A stretch of 64,000 nucleotides of DNA, taken from assembly GCF_020907985.1 (NCBI RefSeq), contig NZ_JAJJPA010000007.1, positions 62,001 to 126,000 on the forward strand, written 5' to 3'. Origin of the DNA: Kitasatospora humi (GTDB lineage: Bacteria > Actinomycetota > Actinomycetes > Streptomycetales > Streptomycetaceae). Both the position numbers and the translations under genes were made by a program. Shown piece by piece: positions 17,286 through 27,045 of this stretch. Each line of letters opens with the position of its first letter. The stretch's first letter is position 1. The notes below the pieces were generated by a model that worked only from the letters and a program-made list of their open reading frames with translations, had not been told where the DNA came from and ran no database searches.

Positions 17286-18356
17286 ATGAAGGCACTGACC
17301 TACCACGGCCCTGGACACCGGGTCTGGGGCGAGGTCCCCGATCCGGTACTGCGCGATCCCGAGGACGCGATCGTGCGCGTCGACGCGGTCACCATCTGCG
17401 GCACCGACCTGCACATCCTCAAGGGGGACGTCCCCGAGGTCACCGAGGGGCGGATCCTCGGCCACGAGGCGGTCGGCACGGTGGTCGAGACCGGCCCGGG
17501 GGTACGCACCGTCAAGGCGGGCGACCGGGTGCTGGTCTCCTGCATCTCCGCCTGCGGCCGCTGCGGCTACTGCCGGGCCGGCAGCTACGGCCAGTGCACC
17601 GGCGGGGGCGGCTGGATCCTGGGCCATCTGATCGACGGCACCCAGGCGGAGTTCGTCCGCACCCCGTTCGCCGACACCTCGCTGCACAGGCTGCCCGCGA
17701 CGGTCACCGACGAGCACGCACTACTGCTGGCGGACATCCTCCCCACCTCGTTCGAGGTGGGAGTCCGCAACGGCCGCGTCGCGCCCGGCGACACGGTGGC
17801 GATCGTCGGTGCCGGCCCGATCGGCCTGGCCGCGATCATCACCGCCCGCCTCTACAGCCCGGGTGTGATCATCGCCGTCGACCTGGCGGACAACCGGTTG
17901 GCGGCGGCCGAGCGGCTCGGCGCGGACGTGGTGCTGAAGGCCACCGCCGCGGACGGTCCCGCGATCCGCGCGCTGACCACCGACGGGCTCGGCGTCGACA
18001 CCGCCATCGAAGCGGTCGGCGTCCCCGCCACCTTCGAGCTCTGCACCCAGGTGGTCCGCCCCGGCGGCCGGGTCGCCAACGTCGGCGTTCACGGCAAGCC
18101 GGTGACGCTCCACCTGGAAGAGTTGTGGATCAAGAACGTCACCATCACCACCGGCTTGGTGGACACCAGCAGCACGCCCCTGCTGCTCGGCCTGCTGGCC
18201 GCCGACCGGTTGCCGGTCACCGGTCTGGTCACCCACCGGTTCGGGCTGGACGAGATGCCGGACGCCTATGACGTCTTCAGCGGCGCCGCCGGCAGCGACG
18301 CCGAGAGCGACGCCGGCGGCACCGGAGCGCTCAAGGTGGCGCTCTTCCGGGGCTGA
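17286..18356 (+). CDS. Zinc-dependent medium-chain alcohol dehydrogenase
   Basis: NAD(P)-dependent zinc alcohol dehydrogenase of 356 aa (MDR superfamily). The catalytic zinc site is C-GTD-LH in TICGTDLH plus GHEAVG. The structural zinc motif C-x2-C-x2-C-x7-C lies in ACGRCGYCRAGSYGQC. The Rossmann motif is VAIVGAGPIGLAA, followed by an acidic residue (AVDLAD) that favours NAD over NADP. ATG 17286 begins exactly at the family N-terminus (MKALTYHGPG), with GGAAG 11 bases upstream. Resembles formaldehyde-, threonine- or aryl-alcohol-type dehydrogenases; substrate unknown. Ends 64 bases from the convergent stress-protein gene. Confidence 0.9.
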   Translation: MKALTYHGPGHRVWGEVPDPVLRDPEDAIVRVDAVTICGTDLHILKGDVPEVTEGRILGHEAVGTVVETGPGVRTVKAGDRVLVSCISACGRCGYCRAGSYGQCTGGGGWILGHLIDGTQAEFVRTPFADTSLHRLPATVTDEHALLLADILPTSFEVGVRNGRVAPGDTVAIVGAGPIGLAAIITARLYSPGVIIAVDLADNRLAAAERLGADVVLKATAADGPAIRALTTDGLGVDTAIEAVGVPATFELCTQVVRPGGRVANVGVHGKPVTLHLEELWIKNVTITTGLVDTSSTPLLLGLLAADRLPVTGLVTHRFGLDEMPDAYDVFSGAAGSDAESDAGGTGALKVALFRG

Positions 18357-18420
18357 CCGGCCGTCGACACCCGGGGCCGACACTGTCAGGGGCTGTCAGG
18401 GGCTGACCGGGGCTGACCGC

Positions 18421-18867
18421 TCAGCCCACCTGGTCCGGACGGACGATGACCACGGGGCACGCCGCATGACTGGCGCAGCGCTGGCTGACCGAGCCCAGGA
18501 CGGCGCGGGCGAAAGCGCCGCGGCCCCGGTTCCCGACCACCAGCACGTCCGCCCCCTCCGCCGCCGAGATCAGCACGTCGGCCGGGTTGCCCCGGACCAG
18601 CACCCGCTGCACCGGCACCGGTGGCTGCCCGCCGACGGTCTCCGCCAGCTCGGCGTCGAAGTTCCGGCGGGCGAGCTCCTCGTCCAGCCGGGTGTCGACG
18701 GCCGGAGCGCCCCAGCCGTAGTCCATCGGGACCTCGATCGCGCCGACCGCGTCGACCGTGCCGCCGACCCGCTCGGCGTAGCGCACCGCCCAGCGCAGCG
18801 CGGCCCGCGAGGAGAGCGAGCCGTCGATCCCCACCACCACTCTCGGTGCCGTCTCCGCTTCGGTCAT
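18421..18867 (-). CDS. Universal stress protein (UspA family)
   Basis: Single-domain universal stress protein, 148 aa. Begins PRVVVGIDGSLSS (beta-1 with conserved aspartate) and ends with the ATP-binding signature G-x2-G-x9-G-S in GNRGRGAFARAVLGS and CPVVIVRP. Such proteins bind ATP and are induced by growth arrest or hypoxia. GAGGTGA ribosome site before ATG 18867. Convergent with the alcohol dehydrogenase; the 64-base gap contains four short TGTCAGGGGC / TGACCGGGGC repeats. Confidence 0.9.
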   Translation of the reverse strand: MTEAETAPRVVVGIDGSLSSRAALRWAVRYAERVGGTVDAVGAIEVPMDYGWGAPAVDTRLDEELARRNFDAELAETVGGQPPVPVQRVLVRGNPADVLISAAEGADVLVVGNRGRGAFARAVLGSVSQRCASHAACPVVIVRPDQVG

Positions 18868-19016
18868 TCCGGTTCACCTCGTCTCGTCGGGCGGACACAC
18901 TCCACGCTGCGCCCGCGCGCTCCGGCCCGCCAGCAGGGAGCGACCCCGGTCCGCCAAGGGGGGCGGCCGGTCGGGTGGGCGCCCGCAAGCTGATCGGGCG
19001 GGCACCCCCAGGCCGG

Positions 19017-19697
19017 TCAGGCGGCGCCCGGCAGGCTGGTGATGCGCCGACCGGTGACCGTGCCGGGTCGGACGCGGATCCACAGCGGCCGCTCGCCGCC
19101 GGCCCACGGCTTCACGCGGACCTCGGCCTGCAGCCGCGACACCTCGTCCGGATCTGTCACTCGTTCGGCGGTACCCATCAGCAGCACACTCCAGCCCTGA
19201 CTGCGCTGCTCGTCGATGCGGTCGGCCTGGAAGGACACCTCCGCACCCCCCTGGACCGCGGCGGCCGCCCGGGGGTCGGTCCGGTAGACGATCGCCCTCC
19301 GGTCGACCGCGTAGTTCACCGGGAACACGGACGGGCCCGGGTGGGTGGGCAGCGCGATCCGGCCCACGCCGTGGGTGCCCAGCCGGTCCCAGCACTCCTC
19401 CTCGGTGAGCCGGAAGAGCGCCGGACGCGGCGCCGGGGCCGCCTGCCCGGGCGGCGACTCGGCGCGCCCCTCGAGGAGTTCGCCGTACGACAGCCCGAGC
19501 GCCCCCGCGATCCGCAGGAAGCCGGCCGAGTCGAACGCCGGCCCGAACGTCAGCAGGTTGTCCAGGTAGTGGGGCGACATTCCCGCATCGCGCGCCAACT
19601 CGTCCGCGCTGAGGCCGAGCTGCGCCCGGCGGTCGGCGATCCGGGTGGCGATCGCCTCGGCGTCGTGCGGGGGGCCGGGCTCGGGGGTCGTCTCCAT
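19017..19697 (-). CDS. XRE helix-turn-helix / pyridoxamine-phosphate-oxidase-fold fusion protein
   Basis: 226-aa fusion. The N-terminal Cro/C1-type HTH (about 12-70) reads RIADRRAQLGLSADELARDAGMSPHYLDNLL. The C-terminal PPOX-like flavin-binding split barrel (about 95-220) carries RLTEEECWDRLGTHGVGRIAL, FPVNYAVDRRAIVYRT and SVLLMGTAERVTD, the usual pattern for actinobacterial HTH-PPOX proteins. ATG 19697 has GAAGGGTGAG upstream; the longer open frame to 20348 runs antisense to the Gre gene and is not coding. Possibly a flavin- or F420-sensing regulator. Divergent from the Gre-factor gene. Confidence 0.85.
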   Translation of the reverse strand: METTPEPGPPHDAEAIATRIADRRAQLGLSADELARDAGMSPHYLDNLLTFGPAFDSAGFLRIAGALGLSYGELLEGRAESPPGQAAPAPRPALFRLTEEECWDRLGTHGVGRIALPTHPGPSVFPVNYAVDRRAIVYRTDPRAAAAVQGGAEVSFQADRIDEQRSQGWSVLLMGTAERVTDPDEVSRLQAEVRVKPWAGGERPLWIRVRPGTVTGRRITSLPGAA

Positions 19698-19810
19698 CGG
19701 GGTCTCACCCTTCGTCGTGCCTGGTCGCGGCGTGGTGGCTACCAACTCAGCGTGCTGGACGGCGCCGACGCGCACCACCCGTCCCGGGCGCCATGACGCC
19801 ACCGGGGCGA

Positions 19811-19816
19811 TATGCT
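19811..19816 (+). promoter_or_regulatory. Candidate -10 box TATGCT upstream of the Gre-like gene
   Basis: TATGCT lies six bases before an ATG at 19822, so transcription could begin at that ATG. I see no good -35. It would leave either a leaderless ATG start or a ~78-base leader to the preferred GTG at 19900. Confidence 0.4.
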
Positions 19817-19899
19817 CCATCATGACCCGTTTTGTAGACCTGTCATCCGATTTCGTGGAACGTCGTCCGACCGTCCCGCCGACACCACGGGAGCCAGAA

Positions 19900-20385
19900 G
19901 TGACCACTGGATCCACCGGACCCGCGCCGGTCAGCCCCGAAGGCCGCCGAGCGCTCGAAGCGGAGCTGGCCGAGGTACGCGCCGAACGCGCGGCGGTGGC
20001 CGCGACGCTGCGGGACAAGGACGGTGTGGGCGATCGGGCCGACGACGCCGACGAGCTGCAACGGGTCTCGGATGTGGCGCGGCTGGACCGCCGGATCCGC
20101 GAGATCGAGGCGCGGCTGACCGAGGGCGTGGTGGCCGGGAGCCCCCGGACGGACACGGTCGGTGTGGGCAGCACGGTCACCCTGCGGTTCGCGGACGGCG
20201 CCACCGAGACCTTCGAGATCAGTGAGGTCGCCAACGAGCTGGACGAGTCGCTGGTCACCGACGACAGCCCGCTCGGGCTCGCGCTGCTGGGCCGCCGGGC
20301 CGGGGAGACGGTGGAGTACGAAACGCCCGGCGGGCGGATGAGCGCCACGGTGGTGTCGATCGGCCAGGGACGGGAGCAGGCCTGA
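19900..20385 (+). CDS. GreA/GreB-family transcription elongation factor
   Basis: 161-aa protein with the Gre layout: an N-terminal antiparallel coiled coil (SPEGRRALEAELAEVRAERAAV to about residue 75) and a C-terminal FKBP-like domain (VGVGSTVTLRFADG, TFEISE, SPLGLALLGRRAGETVEY). Gre factors enter the RNA polymerase secondary channel and rescue backtracked complexes by RNA cleavage. The tip shows acidic residues (DRADDADE), consistent with activity. GTG 19900 has GGGAG seven bases upstream and gives family-typical length; an ATG at 19822 would add 26 unrelated residues. Probably a secondary Gre paralogue. Confidence 0.85.
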   Translation: MTTGSTGPAPVSPEGRRALEAELAEVRAERAAVAATLRDKDGVGDRADDADELQRVSDVARLDRRIREIEARLTEGVVAGSPRTDTVGVGSTVTLRFADGATETFEISEVANELDESLVTDDSPLGLALLGRRAGETVEYETPGGRMSATVVSIGQGREQA

Positions 20386-20432
20386 AGCCTCGTCGGGAGC
20401 CGGGGTCGCCAACCGCCTGGCGCCGCCGGCCA

Positions 20433-20510
20433 CCGGGCGTCATCCGTCCTCGGGCGTCGGGCGTCGTCGGACGTCGGGCGTCATCCGTCGTCGGGCGTCA
20501 TCCGTCCTCG
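20433..20510. repeat. Degenerate tandem repeat between the Gre gene and mobA
   Basis: Three near-identical copies of CGGGCGTCATCCGTC(C/G)TCG at 20433, 20475 and 20492, plus shorter CGGGCGTC derivatives, in the gap between convergent genes. No hairpin terminator is evident; slippage repeat. Confidence 0.75.
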
Positions 20511-20513
20511 GCG

Positions 20514-21176
20514 TCACCGCTCCTCGGATGCCGCCTGCTCGCGTTCCCGGGCGTGAGCCAGTTCCTCCCAGGTATCGCAGTCGTAGGCCGCCGCGTCGGG
20601 GTCGGCCAGCCGGGCGGTGTGCAGCGGGGCGACCAGGCGGCGCAGCGGGCGGCCGGCGGGCTCGCCCAGGGCGGCGAGCGAGGCGCGCAGCGGAGCGGTG
20701 CGGTAGGCGGCGGCGAGCGGCTGGTCCCGGCCGGTGGCGTCGACCAGCATCGCGGCCTCGGCATCGTCCAGTGCCGCCAGCAGGCGGTGCAGGGTACGGC
20801 GGTCGAGGAACGGTAGGTCTGCGGCGAGCAGCAGCACCCGCTCGGCGGTCACCAGGGGCAGCCCGGCGGCGACCGCCGCGACCGGCCCCCCGCCCGGGGG
20901 CTGCTCGCGGGTCCAGGCGACCGCGCCCCTTCCCGCCACGCCCCCTCCGACCTCGCCGCCTCCCCCCTCGCCCGCTCCGGCCGCACCTCGCCCGGCCTCT
21001 CGCCCGGCCTCTCGCTCGGGACCCACCACGACGGTGGTGCGGGCGTCGGCGCAGGCGTCCAGCACCCGGTCGAGCATGCTGCGACCGCCGACCGTCAGGC
21101 CCGGCTTGTCCACCCCACCCAGCCGCGCGGCGGCGCCGCCGGCCAGGACGAGCGCGTCGAACTCGAGCTCGGGCAT
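20514..21176 (-). CDS. mobA: Molybdenum cofactor guanylyltransferase MobA
   Basis: Nucleotidyltransferase of 220 aa that links GMP to molybdopterin to give MGD cofactor for enzymes such as formate dehydrogenase. The signature LVLAGGAAARLGGVDKP at the N-terminus is the GTP-binding LAGGxSxRMGxDK loop in slightly altered form. LLLAADLPFLD carries the metal-binding aspartate, and RDQPLAAAYR is the conserved late motif. A Gly/Glu/Arg-rich insertion (about 50-85) is unusual. AGGAGAG ribosome site before ATG 21176. It is divergent from a truncated fdhF whose lost 5' half should lie where this gene now sits. Confidence 0.85.
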   Translation of the reverse strand: MPELEFDALVLAGGAAARLGGVDKPGLTVGGRSMLDRVLDACADARTTVVVGPEREAGREAGRGAAGAGEGGGGEVGGGVAGRGAVAWTREQPPGGGPVAAVAAGLPLVTAERVLLLAADLPFLDRRTLHRLLAALDDAEAAMLVDATGRDQPLAAAYRTAPLRASLAALGEPAGRPLRRLVAPLHTARLADPDAAAYDCDTWEELAHAREREQAASEER

Positions 21177-21222
21177 CGGCTCTCCTCGGTTCACGGGTCG
21201 TCGTCGCCGTCGATTGTCCCGC

Positions 21223-22503
<1,281 letters not shown>

Positions 22504-22529
22504 GCCGTGGACACCGTGGGGCCACCACC

Positions 22530-22589
22530 TCCACAGCGCCATGGACTTCGCGGGGTGCCACGGTCTCCACGGCGCCACGGGCTTCGCGG
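22530..22589. repeat. Imperfect 24-bp direct repeat before fdhD
   Basis: Copies at 22530-22553 and 22566-22589 differ at three positions (TCCAC[A/G]GCGCCA[T/C]GG[A/G]CTTCGCGG). No known function. Confidence 0.7.
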
Positions 22590-22644
22590 CACCTTAGGCT
22601 TCACAGCGACGGCACACCCGTACAACCGAACCGAGGAGCGAACG

Positions 22645-23481
22645 ATGGGCCGAGTGACCGCGCGACGGCGGGTGCTGCGCTTCAGGGACGGCGCGTACTC
22701 CGAGCGGCCCGACACCCTCGCCGCCGAGGAGCCGATGGAGATCCGGGTCGGCGGCCGTCCGCTGACCGTCACCATGCGCACCCCGGGAGACGACTTCGAC
22801 CTCGCCGTCGGGTTCCTGGTCAGCGAGGGCGTGCTGCACAGCGCCGACCAGGTCGCGGGGATCCGCTACTGCGCCGGTGCCACGGCGGACGGCGGCAACA
22901 CCTACAACGTGGTGGACGTCGCCCTGGCCCCGGGCGTCGCCGCTCCCGACGCGTCGCTGGAGCGCAACTTCTACACCACCTCGTCGTGCGGCCTGTGCGG
23001 CAAGGCCAGCCTGGACGCGGTGCGCACCACCGCGGCCTGGACCGTCGCCGAAGACCCGCTGCGCACCACCCCCGAGGTGCTGTCGGCCCTGCCCGACCGG
23101 CTGCGGGCGGCCCAGCGGGTTTTCGAGAGCACCGGGGGCCTGCACGCTGCCGGCCTGTTCAGCGCCGACGGCGAGCTGCTCGCGCTGCGCGAGGACGTCG
23201 GCCGGCACAACGCGGTGGACAAGGTCGTCGGCCACGCCCTGCGGGAGGGCCTGCTGCCACTGCGCGGCACCATCCTGATGGTGAGCGGCCGGGCCTCCTT
23301 CGAGCTGGTGCAGAAGGCGGTGATGGCGGGCGTCCCGATGCTGGCGGCGGTCTCCGCGCCGTCCTCGCTGGCCGCCGACCTGGCGGCGGAGAGCGGGCTG
23401 ACCCTGGTCGGCTTCCTCCGCGGCACCTCGATGAACGTCTACACGGGCACCGAGCGGCTGCAACCCGTGCCGGTGGGCTGA
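22645..23481 (+). CDS. fdhD: Formate dehydrogenase sulfurtransferase FdhD
   Basis: 278-aa FdhD, which transfers sulfur from a cysteine desulfurase to the molybdenum cofactor of formate dehydrogenases. Diagnostic features are the persulfide-carrying cysteine pair in SSCGLCGKAS, TMRTPGDDFDLAVGFL near the N-terminus, and the GDP/MGD-binding region LREDVGRHNAVDKVVG. ATG 22645 follows CGAGGAGCG. Located directly after the truncated fdhF, consistent with an original mobA-fdhF-fdhD locus; with fdhF broken, its partner must be encoded elsewhere or the gene is vestigial. Confidence 0.95.
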   Translation: MGRVTARRRVLRFRDGAYSERPDTLAAEEPMEIRVGGRPLTVTMRTPGDDFDLAVGFLVSEGVLHSADQVAGIRYCAGATADGGNTYNVVDVALAPGVAAPDASLERNFYTTSSCGLCGKASLDAVRTTAAWTVAEDPLRTTPEVLSALPDRLRAAQRVFESTGGLHAAGLFSADGELLALREDVGRHNAVDKVVGHALREGLLPLRGTILMVSGRASFELVQKAVMAGVPMLAAVSAPSSLAADLAAESGLTLVGFLRGTSMNVYTGTERLQPVPVG

Positions 23482-23486
23482 CCGGG

Positions 23487-24417
23487 ATGCTGTTCCGTCA
23501 ACTCGAGTACCTGGTGGCACTGGCCCGGGAGCGCCACTTCGCGCGCGCCGCCCAGTCCTGCTCGGTCTCCCAGCCGGCGCTCTCGGAGGCGATCCGCAAG
23601 CTGGAGGAGGAGCTGGACGTGCCGCTGGTGCGGCGCGGCCGCAGCTACCAGGGCCTCACCCCCGAGGGCGAACGGATCGTGCTGCGGGCCCAGCGGATCC
23701 TGGCCGACCGGGACGCCCTGCGCGACGAGGTCGGCGCCCTGCGCACCGGCCTCACCGGACGGCTGCGGATCGGCTCGGTGCCGACCGCCTCCGGCGCCGT
23801 CGCGCTGCTCACCAGCCCGTTCTGCGCGGCGCATCCGCTGGCCACCGTCGAGCTGCTGACCGATCTGCGCTCGACGGACATGGAACGCCGGTTGCGCTCC
23901 TTCGAACTCGACGCCGGGGTCACCTACCTCACCGACGAACTCGGGGACGGGTTCCACACCGTCCCGCTCTACCAGGAGCGGCACGTGCTGCTGACCAGCA
24001 CCGCCGACGACCTGGCCGGCCGACCGACCGACCGCGACCTGGGCCGAGGCGTCCCGGCTGCCGCTCTGCCTGCTGGCGCCCTCGATGCAGGGGCGGCGGG
24101 TGATCGACGAGGTCTTCGCCGAGGCCGGGCTGCGGCCGGCGCCGAGGGTCGAGACGGACTCGGTGGCGGCGCTGTTCGCCCAGGTCAGGACCGGCCGCTG
24201 GGCCAGCATCGTGCCCTATGCCTGGCTGCACGTGTTCGGTGTGCCGCACGGCATGCGGGCGGTGCCGCTGGTCGAGCCCACCCGCTCGATGCCGATCGGA
24301 CTGGTCATCAGCGCCCGCGAGCCCGGCTCGGTGATCGCCCGCGCCCTGGCCCACACCGCCCGACAGCTGGACCTCGCCTCCACCCTGGAACAGCTCCCCG
24401 CCCCTGCGGCCGACTGA
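23487..24417 (+). pseudogene. LysR-family regulator broken by a frameshift at a CCGA repeat
   Basis: Begins 5 bases after fdhD. The first frame encodes the LysR HTH (FRQLEYLVALARERHFARAAQ, SVSQPALSEAIRKLEEELDVPL) and the start of the effector domain. Around 24020-24035 the frame shifts: the correct continuation TWAEASRLPLCLLAPSMQGR ... TGRWASIVPYAWL lies in another frame and ends at 24417. The junction is a tract of three CCGA units; removing one unit restores LAGRPTATWAEASRLPLCLL. So a four-base slippage explains the break. It could be a true inactivation, a reversible switch or a sequencing error. Confidence 0.85.
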
Positions 24418-24606
24418 ACCGGGGGTCACTCCCCCGACGTCAGCCGTGGTGCACGGGCCCTCAGATGGGCGAACGCTTCGGCGTATCGGTCAACGTCCCC
24501 CTCGTCCTCTAAGTACACCGAGACCACCAGATAGCCCCAAGATTGCTCAACTCACCTAAGAATCGGACTGCTTGGCCACTCTCCGCTTGGCGGTTCGAGG
24601 GCGCCC

Positions 24607-24612
24607 TAAGAT
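24607..24612 (+). promoter_or_regulatory. Candidate -10 box TAAGAT, possible leaderless transcript
   Basis: TAAGAT ends six bases before ATG 24619 of the nuclease-like gene, leaving no room for a ribosome site, so the mRNA may start at or next to the ATG. -35 not obvious. Confidence 0.45.
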
Positions 24613-24618
24613 CCTCGC

Positions 24619-25425
24619 ATGACCCAGGAGAAACTCGGTAAGATCCTCAGCTCGGTGGCCAAGAAGATGCATGCCGACTTCGAGCAATCCAAGGCCTTCA
24701 AGCACCACGGCGGTGCTGGGACCTCGCGTGAGGCCCTCACCCATAGCTTCCTGGCTGGCTACCTGCCGTCTCACGTGGAGGCGATACACGATGCCGAGAT
24801 CCTGGCCGTAACCGGCGATGTCTCCCCACAATGCGACATCGTGCTCATCGACCGCGACACTCCCCCGTTGACCACGCTCAATGGATACCGAATGATCCCC
24901 AATGAGTGCGTCTACGGCGTTGTTGAGGTGAAAACCAAGCTAGACGGGGACCAGCTCAGGGATTCGTGCGAGAAGATCAGCAAAGCACGGAGGCTCCAGA
25001 AGTCTGCCTACCGGCCGATCCGGGGTCTCATCCCACGAACCACCACGGCGCACGGGCGGACCTACGAGTACTTTCCCACCTCGGGGTTCGTTGTTGCCTT
25101 CGACAGCATCAAGCTGGAGACACTCGCGGGCCATCTAATGGACTGGTGCCATGGCCGTGACCCGATTGAATGGCCAGACAGCGTCTGGGTTCTCGGCAAG
25201 GGTTACCTACAGTGGGCGGATCCGAAGAGCGGGGCTCTCTACCGGTCTCCCGTGCCCGGGGCGTCGCTCATGCAGATCGACGCCATACCGGATCAGGACA
25301 TCCTGCTACCACTGGCGCTCCACCTGAACATCCACTTCTCGGACGCGTGGATGCACCCGCTCGACCTGGTGCCCTACGCTGCCGCGACACCACTGGGGAG
25401 GCCTTCCAAGCAGTGGAGGTTCTGA
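24619..25425 (+). CDS. DUF6602-like protein with PD-(D/E)XK nuclease-type core
   Basis: 268-aa protein resembling the DUF6602 family. It contains a restriction-endonuclease-like active-site pattern: CDIVLID (Asp about 73), then VYGVVEVKTKL (E about 103, K about 105), with an upstream glutamate in TSREAL. DUF6602 proteins turn up in accessory regions and are suspected nucleases. Codon use is noticeably more AT-rich than the core genes (CTA, ATA, AAA codons appear), a sign of transfer. It faces the SRA-nuclease gene (stops 75 bases apart). No methyltransferase is adjacent. Function not demonstrated. Confidence 0.65.
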   Translation: MTQEKLGKILSSVAKKMHADFEQSKAFKHHGGAGTSREALTHSFLAGYLPSHVEAIHDAEILAVTGDVSPQCDIVLIDRDTPPLTTLNGYRMIPNECVYGVVEVKTKLDGDQLRDSCEKISKARRLQKSAYRPIRGLIPRTTTAHGRTYEYFPTSGFVVAFDSIKLETLAGHLMDWCHGRDPIEWPDSVWVLGKGYLQWADPKSGALYRSPVPGASLMQIDAIPDQDILLPLALHLNIHFSDAWMHPLDLVPYAAATPLGRPSKQWRF

Positions 25426-25500
25426 GCTCAGGCTCACGCCCGGCAACTGCCGCGATGCTGCCAGGGAAACCCGCCCAGCGGCATCGCGGCACGGGAACCA

Positions 25501-26619
25501 TCAACTGAGGTCGGTAGCGCCTCCGCTTATGAAGTCACCGTTAGCCGAGCGATAGACAATCCCGACCCCACAGCGCTTCAGCAGCGGATAGAGATCCAAG
25601 TCGGGCGCAGCCGGCAGCAGTATGGCCAACTCGGGTTCGCCATCGTGTTCCGGCATGTTGATGTAGCGCCCGTAGTCGTAGAGTTGTCCGATCGCCATCC
25701 GCACGTCTTCCCGCGAGCTGGATCCCTTGACCTCGTACAGCACGTGGGCCGTCGCGTCATAGAGGTCGGCGCGCAGCGTGGAGGTCAAGCCTTTGACCTT
25801 AATCTGGAAGGCACCGGTCTGGTGACCGATGGATTCCAGGTACTCCTTGTACTGCTGGGTCAGCTCTGCCTCGCGGCGCACCGCGATGGTGGTGGCGGTG
25901 GCGGAGCGCAGACTCATCCGGGTGCTGAACTCTTCCGGCATGACGAACGTACCGCTGGTTTCCTCATGCGCAGCTGACTTCCGAGCGCCCTGGCCCTTGT
26001 TGCCCCGGGGCTTCGGGGTGGACAGGGCACCGCTCGTCGCCGGAGCCGAGTGGAGCATGGCCACGGTGACGGTTTGCGGTGGCACCAGCTCCGCGAAGGT
26101 CTTCTTCGCTGCCGGGACCACGTCCTCCGGGGAACGCTGCACTTCACCGTCGGGCCTCAGGCGGAAGACGATCACTTGACGATCGCGACCGGTTTCGCCA
26201 TGCACCCTGCGCCAGACGTACGGCTGCTGACTGTCCAGGCTGAACGGCCCGAGGTACCGGTGGGTCTTCGCTCCGCCCGGCGACACCTCTCCGACTCGGG
26301 TGAACACCCTCAGAACACGGTCTTGCTCAGCGTGCTGAAGTATCGCCCGATTGCCGTTACCTGCCTGCCCCTCGAAGGTCTGGTCACCGACCTTCCCGTG
26401 GCCGGTGTACTCGAACACCGGGCCCAGCTCGTCCTCTTCGGCCAACCAGCCGTCGTAGTACCCGAGCTTCTCCCCCACGCTTGGGTCCGAGTAGAGGTTG
26501 ACGCTCCGCTCCTCGATCGCGGGGCAGATGCCTCCCTGACCGCTCCCCCCGTACACCTTCTGGATCTGCGCCCGGGTACGTATGTCGCCGGGCGTGATGG
26601 CATCAGAACTGATCGTCAT
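25501..26619 (-). CDS. Probable modification-dependent restriction enzyme: ScoMcrA-like SRA domain fused to PD-(D/E)XK nuclease
   Basis: 372 aa. The N-terminal ~150 residues resemble the SRA/YDG-like domain of ScoMcrA-type endonucleases: PGDIRTRAQIQKVYGGSGQGG, YSDPSVGEKLGYYDGW, FEYTGHGKVGDQTFEG, GNRAILQHAE and RQVIVFRLRPDG. Such domains flip out modified cytosines. After a charged linker (about 185-230) the C-terminus has ADLYD (Asp 285), then LYEVKGSS (Glu 296, Lys 298) and IGQLYDYGRYI, the usual layout of PD-(D/E)XK nucleases, in place of the HNH domain of ScoMcrA. ATG 26619 is the best start; the ribosome site is weak. Likely a type IV enzyme cutting modified foreign DNA. Confidence 0.75.
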   Translation of the reverse strand: MTISSDAITPGDIRTRAQIQKVYGGSGQGGICPAIEERSVNLYSDPSVGEKLGYYDGWLAEEDELGPVFEYTGHGKVGDQTFEGQAGNGNRAILQHAEQDRVLRVFTRVGEVSPGGAKTHRYLGPFSLDSQQPYVWRRVHGETGRDRQVIVFRLRPDGEVQRSPEDVVPAAKKTFAELVPPQTVTVAMLHSAPATSGALSTPKPRGNKGQGARKSAAHEETSGTFVMPEEFSTRMSLRSATATTIAVRREAELTQQYKEYLESIGHQTGAFQIKVKGLTSTLRADLYDATAHVLYEVKGSSSREDVRMAIGQLYDYGRYINMPEHDGEPELAILLPAAPDLDLYPLLKRCGVGIVYRSANGDFISGGATDLS

Positions 26620-26930
26620 ACCAGGTGACTTTAGATCAGTGCCGTGACAAGTGCGGGTCACTCCTGCACCCATGACTGGAGATCAACCGCATCCTGGCAC
26701 CGCTCCGCCGACGTCGATTCCACGCCGCCGACCTAGGAACGGGACCAAGCCTCAGCCCCCTGCGGCAGAGACATTGACAAGGTGTCCCTCAGCCACCTGC
26801 AGGAGGCTCCGAAGGTAGACGCACAGCTCCGAGCGACGGCAAACGCTGATCGCTAGGCGGTCCTGCACGGACGCGGCACTTGTCAACCGGGCAGTATGAC
26901 GCGCTCGCCCCCGCGCGCCTGGGGTGCGCC
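26620..26930. other. Intergenic, no gene recognised
   Basis: About 310 bases upstream of the SRA-nuclease gene and before the DinB relic. No conserved protein, repeat or RNA is apparent on either strand. Confidence 0.5.
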
Positions 26931-27045
26931 CGTGACTGAAGATCAGCTGCGCACCGCGTCCCGCCCCGCCAATGCCGGCGCCAAGCCGCCGACTGTGGAC
27001 CCTGACGAGAGGCCGACGCTGCTGGCCTTGCTGAGCGGGGAGTCT
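26898..27045 (+). pseudogene. Relic of a DinB-family gene (5' end only)
   Basis: Promoter-proximal DNA and the first ~38 codons match the intact DinB gene at 29573-29720: both read GCGCGCCTNGGGTG upstream, a GTG start, then DQLRT..RPA....KPPTVD.DER.TLLA. By eye the DNA is about 80-85% identical, so this is a diverged paralogue rather than a fresh duplication. Homology stops near 27045, where an unrelated minus-strand fragment begins. No functional product expected. Confidence 0.75.
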
